The position numbers were made by a program, and so were the translations under genes. DNA of 64,000 bases from Ypsolopha sequella (taxonomy: Eukaryota > Arthropoda > Insecta > Lepidoptera > Ypsolophidae), in assembly GCA_934047225.1 (NCBI GenBank), contig OW203997.1:8170417-8234416 (forward strand), read 5' to 3'. The notes below the pieces were generated by a model. That model was not told the origin of the DNA. It did no database searches and worked only from the letters and a program-made list of their open reading frames with translations. Of the stretch, positions 54,656 to 64,000 are shown in pieces; within the stretch, counting starts at the first letter, position 1; every line of letters starts with the position of its first letter.

Positions 54656-57600
54656 TTATTTTGACAAATCTTTTATATTTTCTCGCGCTTCAATAGCAGC
54701 CTTCCTGCGTGTTCGTACAGGTTTTGAGTGCGACTCATTAGTTGGGTCGTCAACCAGATCATTGGTTTCATTATCGTTTGGATCACCATGTATGATGGTA
54801 TCACCGTCGTCATTCATCCCTGGATTTATCATTTCTTCCTGAGAAGTTGACGGAAGCGTAACGTCAGTGTACATTTTTATTGAATGTCTCCTATTCCGTC
54901 TATAGCGTTTACCAGTACTATCTGCCACAAAATATGAGCGAGGTTGGGACGCTTGACTTACAACGCATATTTTCTTTCTTTGTTGGCCGTTTATAGCAAC
55001 CACATGATCACCAGGGCTCAACTCTGGAAGATTGCGAGCATGTTCATCATACTTGAGCTTACAATAATCTTGATTTTGTAAGATTTTATCATAATCAGCC
55101 GAATTGTCGCGATCAGGTTTAAGTTGATCAGCGTGTACAGGTAGGCGTGTGTTTAATCTACGTCCCATTAGTAGCTGTGATGGACTTGCTATGCCATCTC
55201 GCGGTGTGGCACGGTAATTTAGTAATCCAATATAAAAATCGGTGTTGGTCGTAATAGATTTTTTTAATATTGATTTTATGGTTCGAACCGTACGTTCACT
55301 ACGTCCATTTGACTGTGGATAGTTCGGAGATGATGTGGTATGGGTAAAACCCCAAGAGTCAGCAAACATTTTAAACTCTTTAGAGGCAAAGGCCGGACCA
55401 TTGTCAGAAATGAACTCAAATACAATGCCATGACGTGCAAATTGGTCTTTTATAGCAACTACAACTGACTTTGTACCTAAGGACTTCAATGGGCAGACTT
55501 CTACAAAGTTGGAAAAATAATCCACTAAAATCAAAAAATATTTCTTTTGAAATTCAAATATGTCTCCTCCAACCTTTGCCCAGGGCAGGCTGGGCACATG
55601 GTGAGGAATCATAGGTTCGCGCTGAGGTCTTGCAGCTGCTAGTGCACACGGCTCGCAGCGGCGCACACAGAGCTCTACGTCATGCGACATTCCCGGCCAG
55701 AACATCACTTCCCTCGTGCGACGCTTGCACCGGTCTATTCCTAAATGTCCTTCGTGTACACGAGATAACATTTCTCTTCTTAAATCTCGTGGTATAACAA
55801 CTAAATTTTCTTTAAAAACTACCCCATGGACATATTGAAGTAGCTCCCTAAAATCCCAGTATAGACGCACACATTCTTCTACCTCATATTTATTAGATGG
55901 CCAGCCGGTAAGAATATAATTAATGAGAAGTTGAAACTTACAGTCATTTTTTGTGTACTCTCTGATAAGATTTAGTTTTTTATCACTAAATCCGACAGTT
56001 TCAATCAAATAACATGTCTGATCGTCTACATCTCTAGATACTTTTTCTTGCATAAGATCAGGTAAAGGCGCTCGTGATAAGGTGTCAGCTATGAACATGT
56101 ATTTACCCGGTTTGTAAACTACATTAATGTCGTATGCCTGCACACGGAGCATCATACGCTGTGATCTCGCCGGTACAGCGTCTAAAGCTTTCCTAAACAA
56201 GCTTTCTAAGGGTTTGTGGTCAGTCTCAACCGTGACGTCACACTTACCAAATACATATTGGTGAAATCGCTCCAAAGCGAACACAATAGCTAGCATCTCT
56301 TTCTCGATCTGCGCATAGCGCTGTTGTGCACCTGTGAGAGTGATAGAAGCGAACTCAACGACGCGGCCGCCCTGGAGGAGCGCACATCCCAAGGCATGGC
56401 TGCTCGCGTCAACCGACACGGTGACGGGCTGCCGGGCGTCGTACAGCACAAGCACCGGCGCGCGGCACAGCTCACGCTTCAGCTGCTCAACTACAGCGTC
56501 GTGACTCGAGTCCCAGATCCACTCTGACTCTTTTTTAAGTAAGATTCGTAACGGTGAAACCTTCTCTGAATAACTAGGTATAAACTTGGACAAATAATTC
56601 ACCATCCCTAGAAAGCGTTCTAGCGCTTGTCTATCATTCGGAGATGGTAGGTCCATTATCGCTTTTAATTTATTATTGTCTATTTGCATACCTTTTGCAC
56701 TAAACGTATGACCAAGATACGTTATTTCTGTAACGCCAAACTGACACTTATCTGTGTTGAACTTTATACCTACCTCACGAGCTCTCTCTAACAGACATTT
56801 AAGTCGTTCATCGTGCTCTTTTCGTGTGGAACCCCAGCAGATAACGTCGTCAATAAAGGAATCTATACCATCAAGGTCTTCTAGCAATTGCCGCACTTTG
56901 GCATGAAATATTTCTGATGCAGAATTGATCCCATAAGGCAGACGCAAAAATTGGTACCTCCCGAAGGGAGTACCAAAGGTACAGAGGTCCGTACTGGCTT
57001 CATCAAGTTCAACCATCCAGAAACCTGATCTAGCGTCCAGCTTGCTGAAATAACGTGCACCTTTAAGCTTAGTAGCTATCTCTGTCAACGTCGGCAGAGG
57101 GTAATGCTGACGACGTATAACCTTGTTGAGAGGTCGCGGGTCAAGGCAAATACGAAAATTACCGTCCTTTTTTGCTGCTATTACTATAGCGTTTACCCAT
57201 TGTGTTGGGTGTGACACTTTCCTGATGACACCTAATTTTTCCATTCGAATTAACTCTGCCTGTAACCTATCCCTAATGCCCATCGGTATTTTTCTGACCG
57301 GACACACAGTCGGACATGCATTACTATCAATAGGTATTTTGTACTGACCTGGTATTTTACCTAAACCTTGAAATAAATCTTTATAATATTCAATATCCAC
57401 GCTATAAATCCTTTTTATTAACCCCAATTGTTCACAAGCATGTTTACCTAAAATACTTTGACAGTCATTTTCAGTAATTATAAATTTTATAAAGTATTGT
57501 TTATTTTTATGCAACCAACATAATTCACAAGAGCCCGCAATTGGAATGTAATTACCACAAAAGGATTGAGCTCTAGTAAGATCCGGTATGATGTCAGATA

Positions 57601-58666
57601 AAGAAAATCCTAATTTCACATAGTTGTTTTTCGAAAGTATATTTAGATCAGAGCCAGTATCCAATTTAAAAACATGCTCAGATCTATCACAAGGTAAAAT
57701 CAAAGTCTCATACCATTTAGAGTCCTTACTGTGTCCACACAAGGCATCTAGAGTGGAAATATAGAACAAGTTATCATCCTTGTCATCTTCTTGCAATTCG
57801 TACACTTTATTCGCCTTATTCACGGCACACATTTTCTTAAAATGACCATGAGCACTACACGAATAACACTTGGAACTTTTAGCCGCACACCGAGACCCTC
57901 CGTCACAGTCGCCGCTCCCGCAAGCCATACAGCACCGCTGCGAGCCCCTGGCAGACCGGTTCAAAGCCTCCGCCACGCTCGCCGCCTGGTTGCCGCCGCC
58001 AGCGCCGTTCCCGCCAGCCGGCTTGCGCGCCCCGCGCCCCCAGCGCCCGGCGCCTCTCGCGCCACGCCGGTTCCCGCGCGTCCACACAGCGTCCACGCAC
58101 TGTGCTGAACCTTTAGCCCCGTCGATCTGACGACTATCCTCGTGTGAAAGTTCACTTGATTGACAAATTTTCACCGCTCTGTCCAACGTGAGATCATCCG
58201 TCCTTAATAATCTATCCCGTACCGAGCCATCCGTGACGCCACAAACGATGCGATCTCGCAATAACCCGTCCTCCAGATGTTCAAATTCACACTGTTGACT
58301 CAACAGTTTAAGAGCTGTGACGTACTCGTCTATACTTTCGCCAGCTTCTTGATTCCGTGTAAAAAACTTGAAACGCATCAACGTTGTGTTAGTTTTTGTT
58401 CCAAAGTGGGTATTGAACTTCTCAATTAATTTGGTTACGTCATCACGATCTTGGTCTTTGGAAAACTTGAAAGTCGAGTACACATCATACCCATCTGGCC
58501 CGATCAAGTTAATAAGTAGACTGGCTTGAACATCACTAGGTTCCTTGTAAACACCGGAAGCTTTTATAAATACTTGAAATTGCTTCAGCCATTTTCGCCA
58601 CGCGTCAGCGCGACCCGCGGGACTCCCTTGCAACACTAATTCCACTGGTGGGCGCGCGTGTTCCAT
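54656..58666 (-). CDS. Gag-Pol polyprotein of the mag-like retrotransposon, 1336 aa
   Basis: One uninterrupted frame from ATG (MEHARPP) encodes all functions needed for retrotransposition except an envelope protein. Gag covers residues 1-290, with a basic Gly/Arg-rich stretch (about 198-245) and a CCHC zinc knuckle Cys267-Cys270-His275-Cys280. Protease has the active-site DTGS at 336-339. Reverse transcriptase spans about 450-650, with first Asp544 (SKLDARSG) and the catalytic FIDD at 604-607, a variant of the common YxDD. RNase H spans about 745-870, with Asp753 (SVDAS), Glu788, Asp816 and DTLSR at 861-865. Integrase has a zinc-binding His971/His974/Cys1004/Cys1007 and catalytic triad Asp1035, Asp1088, Glu1124. 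The GC-rich 57870-58110 part matches the Gly/Arg-rich Gag tail. Everything required appears present, so the element may be active. The long minus-strand frame explains the antisense ORFs here. Confidence 0.95.
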   Translation of the reverse strand: MEHARPPVELVLQGSPAGRADAWRKWLKQFQVFIKASGVYKEPSDVQASLLINLIGPDGYDVYSTFKFSKDQDRDDVTKLIEKFNTHFGTKTNTTLMRFKFFTRNQEAGESIDEYVTALKLLSQQCEFEHLEDGLLRDRIVCGVTDGSVRDRLLRTDDLTLDRAVKICQSSELSHEDSRQIDGAKGSAQCVDAVWTRGNRRGARGAGRWGRGARKPAGGNGAGGGNQAASVAEALNRSARGSQRCCMACGSGDCDGGSRCAAKSSKCYSCSAHGHFKKMCAVNKANKVYELQEDDKDDNLFYISTLDALCGHSKDSKWYETLILPCDRSEHVFKLDTGSDLNILSKNNYVKLGFSLSDIIPDLTRAQSFCGNYIPIAGSCELCWLHKNKQYFIKFIITENDCQSILGKHACEQLGLIKRIYSVDIEYYKDLFQGLGKIPGQYKIPIDSNACPTVCPVRKIPMGIRDRLQAELIRMEKLGVIRKVSHPTQWVNAIVIAAKKDGNFRICLDPRPLNKVIRRQHYPLPTLTEIATKLKGARYFSKLDARSGFWMVELDEASTDLCTFGTPFGRYQFLRLPYGINSASEIFHAKVRQLLEDLDGIDSFIDDVICWGSTRKEHDERLKCLLERAREVGIKFNTDKCQFGVTEITYLGHTFSAKGMQIDNNKLKAIMDLPSPNDRQALERFLGMVNYLSKFIPSYSEKVSPLRILLKKESEWIWDSSHDAVVEQLKRELCRAPVLVLYDARQPVTVSVDASSHALGCALLQGGRVVEFASITLTGAQQRYAQIEKEMLAIVFALERFHQYVFGKCDVTVETDHKPLESLFRKALDAVPARSQRMMLRVQAYDINVVYKPGKYMFIADTLSRAPLPDLMQEKVSRDVDDQTCYLIETVGFSDKKLNLIREYTKNDCKFQLLINYILTGWPSNKYEVEECVRLYWDFRELLQYVHGVVFKENLVVIPRDLRREMLSRVHEGHLGIDRCKRRTREVMFWPGMSHDVELCVRRCEPCALAAARPQREPMIPHHVPSLPWAKVGGDIFEFQKKYFLILVDYFSNFVEVCPLKSLGTKSVVVAIKDQFARHGIVFEFISDNGPAFASKEFKMFADSWGFTHTTSSPNYPQSNGRSERTVRTIKSILKKSITTNTDFYIGLLNYRATPRDGIASPSQLLMGRRLNTRLPVHADQLKPDRDNSADYDKILQNQDYCKLKYDEHARNLPELSPGDHVVAINGQQRKKICVVSQASQPRSYFVADSTGKRYRRNRRHSIKMYTDVTLPSTSQEEMINPGMNDDGDTIIHGDPNDNETNDLVDDPTNESHSKPVRTRRKAAIEARENIKDLSK

Positions 58667-58773
58667 CGTTTACGAGTTTCTAATATCTTATCACCACAAA
58701 TATAACGTTTTTTTATTATATTCACGCATGAAAACATATAATATTTAATTGAAATCGCGCACCGCTGTCACCA

Positions 58774-58851
58774 TGAAGTGTAACAACAAGTGTCCGGACA
58801 TGAACTGACTTTATTTCTAGTTACCCACATACACATTGACAATATACTACA
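58774..58851 (-). repeat. 5' LTR of the mag-like element
   Basis: Same 78-bp sequence as the 3' LTR with no difference seen. It lies 107 bp upstream of the gag-pol ATG and should contain the element's promoter. Confidence 0.92.
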
Positions 58852-58856
58852 CTGCT

Positions 58857-59553
58857 GACACAGCCAACTTAGGGTTTAATTGAAATCAACCATAGGTTTC
58901 GGATAAAAAACAAAATAATATTTTGTTTAATTTTTTAATATTCAGTAATAATCACTTGCTGCTTTTTGTTATATCGTTACTATCGTTATTTACGCACGAT
59001 GGATGAAGCTTGACTTTCAGGAAAACTGTAGCGATTTAAAAAAAAGTGAGCACAAATGAGAAATATAAAAAAGAAGTAAAACAAACAAAAATAAAACATT
59101 TATAAAAATACGGGTATAATAAAATATGGGTATTAAATTGTAGGTATTAAAGAGCTGATTGTAAAAATATATAGTTTATACTCCGGCCGTTCATTCGAGA
59201 GAATGGTGACGTTTGCAAATGTCAGGGGATAAAACCTTTTTTTTACTGTTTTGCATTTCAATATTTTATATTTATCATGATGATTTTAGGGTAGATTGTA
59301 TATCGTTAAAAGGTCCCATTTGTTAATAAAAAGTATTTTTATCGTATATATTTTCCACTTCCTAGTACAAAACTTAATGAATCAGCTGACTCAATTTCTA
59401 CGTAAAAGTTAAAAAAAGCGCAAAAAATATTATTTTTGGCGAAAAGTTGTCTATTAGCGATACTGTGTTCACTTATTTAAAAACTTTAATAACATTAAAA
59501 ACTTAACTAAAGATGACCTAAAAATAAAAAATCTAACTAATTAAACCTAAAAT
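58857..59553. other. Intergenic with a short repeat
   Basis: Bases 59040-59190 ('AGAAATATAAAAAAGAAG', 'AAATATGGGTATTAAATTGT', 'AAGAGCTGATTGTAAAAATA') are a decayed piece of the lepidopteran interspersed repeat. No gene. Confidence 0.45.
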
Positions 59554-60118
59554 AATTACAATAAATAGAAAATAAAGGCCAGATCGCTGCTGTCGTTAGG
59601 AAGGGTGCCCAAAAGGCTGGCGGCGTTGCCACGTTGAATGGCCAAACTAATTCTTTGGCCAAAGTAGCTTCCAGCCCTTCGGTCACCTGAAGCGTCGACC
59701 AAGCGCGACGAAATTTCTTTATAAAGTCGCCGCGCTTCCGAACCCCACGGCCCAAGAGTTTCTACAGCAAAAGGCACAAATATGAAGCCTTCGCCAAGGG
59801 CTCCATATATGCGCCTTTTTAAAACTTCAGCTTTTGCGGCTGCCGCGCCTGCCCTTATTGCGGTCACTTGGACATGGGACTGTGCCAATGTGTCAACGCA
59901 CGTTGCGTCCCATATCAGTGAACGCCCGTTTTTCCAAGGAATGAGCGTCATTCCGTCGGGCCGTCTGCCGTCATTGCGTGCTATGCCCTTTGGCTCTAAT
60001 ATAGCCGGCACACTGGCACTGGCAAGGGCCCGACGAATGACGTCATTCAAGGTAGCGTGGCGCGACAGACGACCAGCACTATGCTGACAAGATAGGCCGT
60101 GGTGGCCCAATTGATCGA
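59554..60118 (-). pseudogene. C-terminus of a non-LTR retrotransposon polyprotein with an endonuclease-like motif
   Basis: The open frame has no ATG of its own and runs to a stop just above 60118. It contains 'HHGLSCQHSAGRLSRHATLN', 'RRPDGMTLIPWKNGRSLIWD', 'ATCVDTLAQSHV', 'FVPFAVETLGPWG' and 'QRISLAIQRGNAASLLGTLP'. The order C-x2-H-type cluster, R-H-A-x-L-N, R-P-D-G, then W-D-A-T resembles the restriction-like (PD-(D/E)XK) endonuclease region found after the reverse transcriptase in R2-type LINEs, and similar proteins are annotated as reverse-transcriptase C-termini in many invertebrates. The RT itself is missing. The preserved reading frame suggests a fairly young truncated copy. Confidence 0.7.
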
Positions 60119-60279
60119 CACTTGTTCACTTGAATTTAAGAACCTTATATAGAGGTTGTCATTTTATTTATGTAGCGGAAATCATATTGAATTAAGACTC
60201 TGTATCTAAGTGATCAATGTTCTATTACCCTTTTTGTGAAACTCGTTAATTACTACGGGAATATTAGTTGAAGCTATAA

Positions 60280-62382
60280 GGGCGACCTCAAAAAAAAAAA
60301 CCTAAAGCTAACTTTTGTGCACAAACGTTCCTTAGAATCACAAAAGTACATCCTTAAAACCCCTGTCCCCTAGGGTGTCCGCGCCCCCCCCCTCCCCCCT
60401 CCCCAAATGTGTCTCCATTTGCAGTATTTTTCATTTTACTTAAAAACGGTAAGAGTTAGATGAAAACTGTCAAAGAAGTAAATATTCTGCACACGTTGGT
60501 CTACAAAATGAGACTATATTTTCTTAAATTGACCAAGCGATGAAGTTACAGTTCATTTAATCTGAACTGATAAAGTAGGTACCTATACTGCCTTGTAACA
60601 TAGAAGTCAATGTATTGTTCACAATACGTCACAATACCATAGGTCCAAATGTTTTGTATATATGTATAAAGTTTACCTAAAAACGTACGTAGTACATTAT
60701 ACTTCAATTGCTACAAGCACCGCCCGGCGGCGCGGATACAGCAAGGGGAAGAACGTCGTCGCAGGACAAAGGCAAAATCTTCACCGAATATAGCTGTTGA
60801 TCCTAACAACTTCATCACAATCCAACAATCAGATTTTTTGAGAAACGACGTTAACAAAAATAAGCTAGTCCAATTACTGGTCTCTTATTTCAATGCTGGC
60901 GGACCCGTTATTCAGTATACTCTATGCTGGCGGACATAATTCTCTTCAATGTCCTGGTGACGCGGATTCAACGATAGCCGGCAAAGCCCTGGAATATGAT
61001 GATGGCCAAAAAACGTCTTGGTGGTAGCCAACGACACAGATATTCTGATTATTCTAAGATCAAAGATGGATTCGAAAATAAAAGTTGTGCACTCTCCTCT
61101 CAGACGGCTGGCAAAACATTTGATATCGCCCAAGTAAACGAAGGTTTGGGTGCCATGTAAAAGACCGTGCTTTTTAGTCATGCATTTACTGGTTGTGACA
61201 CAACAAGTGCCTTTTTCAACAAAGGAAAAAAACATGCATGGAAAAAACTTCAGCAGTTTCCATCGTTGATAAATATTACGGAAATTTTTTCATCGCCCCA
61301 TGCTGACAAAGAAGAAATAGTTGCGGCTGGCGAAAAATTTGCCATGGCTCTCTATGGTAACAATTGCGGCTGTGAAACGCTTGACGAGTTGAGAGCAACT
61401 AAATATCCACGCAAAATCGCCACACAGCCAGTAAATGCCTGTTTTCAACTAGCATCCTAGCATCCTGGTGCATGTGGCCAACACTCATTGCGCGTGTACC
61501 TTCAGGTACAAGAATGGCTTGGGCACCAATTAAATCCACAGGATTGGGGATGGAAAACTGTGGGAAATAATTTAATACCAGTGGCGACCACGCTGCCTCC
61601 TGCGCCAGACCACTTAATGAACCTTATATCATGTGATTGCAAAAATGTGTGCGGGAATAGATGCGATTGTGTGCGTCCTGGACTAAAATGTAGGGTTTTG
61701 TGTAGACGTTGCCGACGTCCAACATGTGGTAACGTATCATATGTTAATACAGAAGATTTAGATGATTAAATAGTTAATACACTTAAATAAAAGTTAATTA
61801 TTTTATGTTTTTGATTTTTAGGCAAACAATGAGTATCTGTACCTAAATGACAACTTTATACATAAATACAAACACATTTGGAACTAGGATTTAGTGTAAT
61901 TTTCCAATGTGACTTACTGTGGAAAATATATTAACTTTCATTATCTTGCAAAACGTTTAACCGCTTAAGAAAATAATAAAGTCTTATATTGTAGACAAAA
62001 ATACGAGAAATAATGTCACAATGTTTTATCAATAATATTACGTTTTTTTCAGAAAATCAAGTAATTTGTTAAAATTCGAGTATTTTTTATTTTTTTGTTT
62101 TATATTCATAACAATATCTCAAAAACTAAACTTTGAATTAGTATAAAATAAATGTAATTTCGTAGGTAATATAATGAGAATTAATTACTTCTTTGACAGT
62201 TTTCACCTAACTCATGCCGTTTTTTAGTAAAATGAAAAATACTACAAATGGAGACACATTTGGGGGGGGGGGGAGGGGGGGACGCGGACATCCTATGGGT
62301 CAGGGGTTTTAAGGGTGTACTTTTGTGGTCCTAAGGAACGTTTGTGCACAAACATTAGCTTTAGGTTTTTTTTTTTTGACCC
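60280..62382 (+). mobile_element. 2.1-kb DNA transposon with ~190-bp TIRs
   Basis: Left end GGGCGACCTCAAAAAAAAAA (60280), right end (reverse complement) GGGTCAAAAAAAAAAAACC (to 62382). The arms share 'CCTAAAGCTAA', 'TTTGTGCACAAACGTTCCTT', a run of C/G (60390-60410 versus 62263-62282), 'AAATGTGTCTCCATTTG' and 'GACAGTTTTCACCTAACTC'. TAA flanks both ends (60277-60279, 62383-62385), which fits a 3-bp target duplication of the PIF/Harbinger kind. The TIRs enclose the coding remnant at 60720-61769. Confidence 0.8.
60720..61769 (+). pseudogene. Transposon-encoded protein of unnamed family: PIN-like region plus Cys-rich tail
   Basis: The coding remnant lies between the TIRs, in several frames. 'CPGDADSTIAGKALEYDDG' and 'VLVVANDTDILIILR' (60950-61060) resemble the acidic D-x-D and N-D-T-D motifs of PIN/FEN-like nuclease folds. 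'SHAFTGCDTTSAFFNKGKKH' (about 61175-61235) and 'AAGEKFAMALYG' follow. An in-frame TAG at 61458-61460, beside an 8-bp duplication (AGCATCCT twice), interrupts before 'HSLRVYLQVQEWLG' and 'LPPAPDHLMNLISCDCKNVC'. The protein ends in a Cys cluster (about ten Cys in 35 residues, 61630-61735), probably zinc-binding. I know similar uncharacterised proteins with 'FTGCDTTSA' and 'LRVYLQ.QEW' in insects and cnidarians but cannot name a function. At least two frameshifts and one stop make this copy defective. Confidence 0.6.
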
Positions 62383-62779
62383 TAAATTTTAAAATGCCCG
62401 TGCTAAATTTGTTTTTATCGTTTTCCCGAGTCCAGCTCCGAGTCAGTTACTATAGGAAGTCAACATTTTATTAGGCAAAATTAGCAAAAAGTATTACGAT
62501 CCGTGTTGCTGATTTATTATTATTACTTGCCATTGCCAATATGGTAGTTTGGCTGTATAAATAAATGTCACCTTTCAAAGAGCTCGTGCTATAACTAAAA
62601 TTTCCTTCTGCTCATTTAATAATGATTTGGATTTATTTCGTCCCATTTGTTGTACCGTTGATATTTTTTTAACGTGCCTTTATTTATTTTGTCGTGAAGA
62701 AGCTCTTGTTGACTTGTAGTATTTTTTTCGAGATATCGCCACACTCCATCTGTCATCATTCTCTCGGATTAACGGCAGC
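62383..62779. other. Intergenic, no gene seen
   Basis: No coding sequence, hairpin or boundary was recognised. Confidence 0.4.
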
Positions 62780-63015
62780 AGTTTAACTATATTTAGTTGC
62801 ATCTGTTTCGAGAAGTACTCGAAAAACCACAAAAAAAATTCGCCCCCCCTTATCTCCAAAACTGGGGGACCGAAAAATATTTAAAAAATCATGGTAATAT
62901 TTGCTTACAGGAAAAATATAGCGGTTGTGAAATTCACGAAAACAAAATGGCAACATTTCCAAAACTGTCGCATTACTAGGTACGCGCGTCTGACTCGCAC
63001 TTAACCGGTTTTTTT
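62780..63015 (+). repeat. Lepidopteran interspersed repeat, 3' part
   Basis: 'TTAACTATATTTAGTTGCAT', 'CCCCCCTTATCTCCAAAACT', 'GGGGGACCGAAAAATAT' and 'CTGACTCGCACTTAACCGG'. It is the tail half of the family seen at 18990-19720. Confidence 0.65.
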
Positions 63016-63645
63016 TGTAGTACGAAATCCCAAGCATAGCTGGAGTCTGCTACCTTCCAGAAAAAGGTCGTTGTTTAGACCAAGCGATGAATGCCCCATT
63101 TAATTTCGCCTCGCGCAAGGACTCGTACGTAATTATTACGTGTTGCGTAAAAACGAACACCTTTACTGCAAAAACTTGCTTTGTAAGTTTTTATTATAAA
63201 TAAATAACAAAACCGCAGGGTGGCCTCTACATTTTTTCATTTTTATTTTTTCTTCTAAAGTAGGTTAAGCTCATTCATAATTATGTCATAAGTTTGTATA
63301 TATATTTTTATTCAAACTCAAATGTCATTCATTTAAACTCATTAGTCAAAAGGTTGTATATATTTTATGTCATTTACTGTGTATAATTCGACTGATGCCG
63401 GCCCCAAAGTGGGCCGAAATATATTTCGAAAATAAGTTTTTATACGCTGTTTTAGTTACACAACAAATAAAAATAAAATAAATGCTCTATGTAGCAACAT
63501 ATTTATTTAAAAAAAATAAGAATGTCACGTAATACTCGTCGCAGTTCAAAAGTAAACTCGAAATTACGCTTTACACCAAATAGCTTCCAATAATTATACA
63601 CCGTTACTTTTCTAGTAAAATCAATTAGGATATTATAATCTTACT
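63016..63645. other. Intergenic, no gene seen
   Basis: AT-rich. 'CCCCAAAGTGGGCCGAAATA' followed by 'TATTTCGAAAATAA' at about 63403-63438 resembles a retroelement 3' end. No gene is supported. Confidence 0.4.
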
Positions 63646-63647
63646 TT

Positions 63648-64000
63648 TTAGGGTTCTAGTACTTTATGTACAAAAGAACTATTATGGTGAGACTCCGTGG
63701 TCCATCCCTCCGTCCGTATTTGTCACAGCCTCATAACTTTGCAAGATAAAGAATTGAAATTTGGCACAAAAATATCATTAATTTTCCCATATACCTCCTG
63801 TAGCGTAATAAAAGAAAAATTTCATTGTTCAAAATATTGCCACTACAAAAGAGAGATTTCTTTTCCCAATCCTAAGAAAACAACATGGGTATTAAACTGT
63901 AAGTATTAAAAAGCAGATCGTAAAAATATACAGTTCTGCAGTCATTAATCTGTGAAAAACCTTAAAAAAAAAATTATGTCACCCCCTATCTGCGAAACTG
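63648..64000 (+). repeat. Lepidopteran interspersed repeat, running off the window
   Basis: Full head present: 'AGGGTTCTAGTACTTTATGT', 'GGTGAGACTCCGTGGTCCAT', 'CACAGCCTCATAACTTTGCA', 'GAAATTTGGCACAAAAATAT', 'GGGTATTAAACTGTAAGTAT' and 'TGTCACCCCCTATCTGCGAA'. The frame at 63697-63909 is part of the repeat and not a gene. Confidence 0.65.

Larger units (their letters stand above)
54344..58851 (-). mobile_element. Complete mag-like Ty3/gypsy LTR retrotransposon
   Basis: A 4508-bp element with 78-bp LTRs at 54344-54421 and 58774-58851, identical as read (TGTAGTATATTG...TTACACTTCA on the minus strand), and a 5-bp target duplication, CTGCT, at 54339-54343 and 58852-58856. Inside the 5' LTR (right side) a PBS-like 'TGGTGACAGCGGTGCG' follows directly. 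A polypurine tract AGAAGGGAAAGA abuts the 3' LTR at about 54422-54433. Very short LTRs and one gag-pol frame are hallmarks of the mag lineage. Identical LTRs and an open frame indicate a recent insertion. Confidence 0.92.

Noticed and set aside
54656..58666. Open frames on the plus strand within gag-pol (56324-56527, 57123-57347, 57791-58108, 57870-58130)
   Set aside because: These are shadows of the long minus-strand frame, helped by the GC-rich Gag region.
60912..61235. 107-codon minus-strand frame
   Set aside because: Antisense to the DADST...FTGCDTTSA coding remnant of the TIR transposon.
1..64000. CRISPR array, bacterial operon or phage
   Set aside because: Repeats are dispersed or inverted and not regularly spaced. 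Gene structure, splice sites and retroelements are those of an insect genome.

Overview
This window looks like lepidopteran (moth or butterfly) nuclear DNA. It is AT-rich and packed with transposon remains, and it shows no operons, ribosome binding sites or CRISPR. Several interspersed repeats have a lepidopteran look, such as the short repeat built around 'GTGCGAGTCGGACTCGCGC', SINEs ending in 'CCAGCAGTGGACG' plus a GATG/GGAT tail, and TIR elements beginning 'AACCGACTTCAA'. No complete ordinary housekeeping gene was found, and no tRNA, rRNA or other RNA gene was recognised.

The host genes that can be supported are a tandem array of intronless insect gustatory receptor (GR) paralogues, all on the minus strand. 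Four are open over their full length: GR-A 9393-10634, GR-B 14391-15632, GR-C 33093-34331 and GR-D 38024-39307. There are also decayed copies: GR-F pieces at 23325-23500 and 24012-24178, GR-E at 43148-44789, and a more diverged GR-G at about 52900-54336. The duplicated unit is larger than the coding exon. A common 3' flank and 5' flank recur beside the genes, sometimes without any receptor between them, so the array records repeated segmental duplication and loss.

Layout: 1-0.9 kb mariner-like transposase remnant; 1.8-5.6 kb first copy of a 3.8-kb repeat unit with a foldback core; 5.6-9.0 kb MITEs and interspersed repeats; 9.4-15.6 kb GR-A, a Jockey/CR1-like LINE and GR-B; 17-18 kb a THAP-domain gene remnant; 22-28 kb duplicated GR flank, GR-F fragments and a DIRS-like tyrosine-recombinase element; 28-33 kb nested DNA transposons, SINEs and LINEs; 33-44.8 kb GR-C, GR-D and GR-E with a palindromic transposon between; 45-48 kb LINE debris; 48.8-52.9 kb the second, inverted copy of the 3.8-kb unit, sitting inside a MITE; 52.9-58.9 kb GR-G with a complete mag-like Ty3/gypsy retrotransposon inserted just upstream of its start codon; 59.5-64 kb a LINE fragment, a 2.1-kb TIR transposon with an unusual coding capacity, and repeats.

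The GR proteins would act independently as chemosensory receptors or ion channels in taste neurons. The rest of the window is the mobile DNA that has expanded, broken and possibly re-regulated the array. The items most worth following are the young mag insertion in the GR-G 5' region, the start-codon replacement in GR-D, the inverted 3.8-kb repeats bracketing the array, and the 2.1-kb TIR element whose protein family I cannot name.
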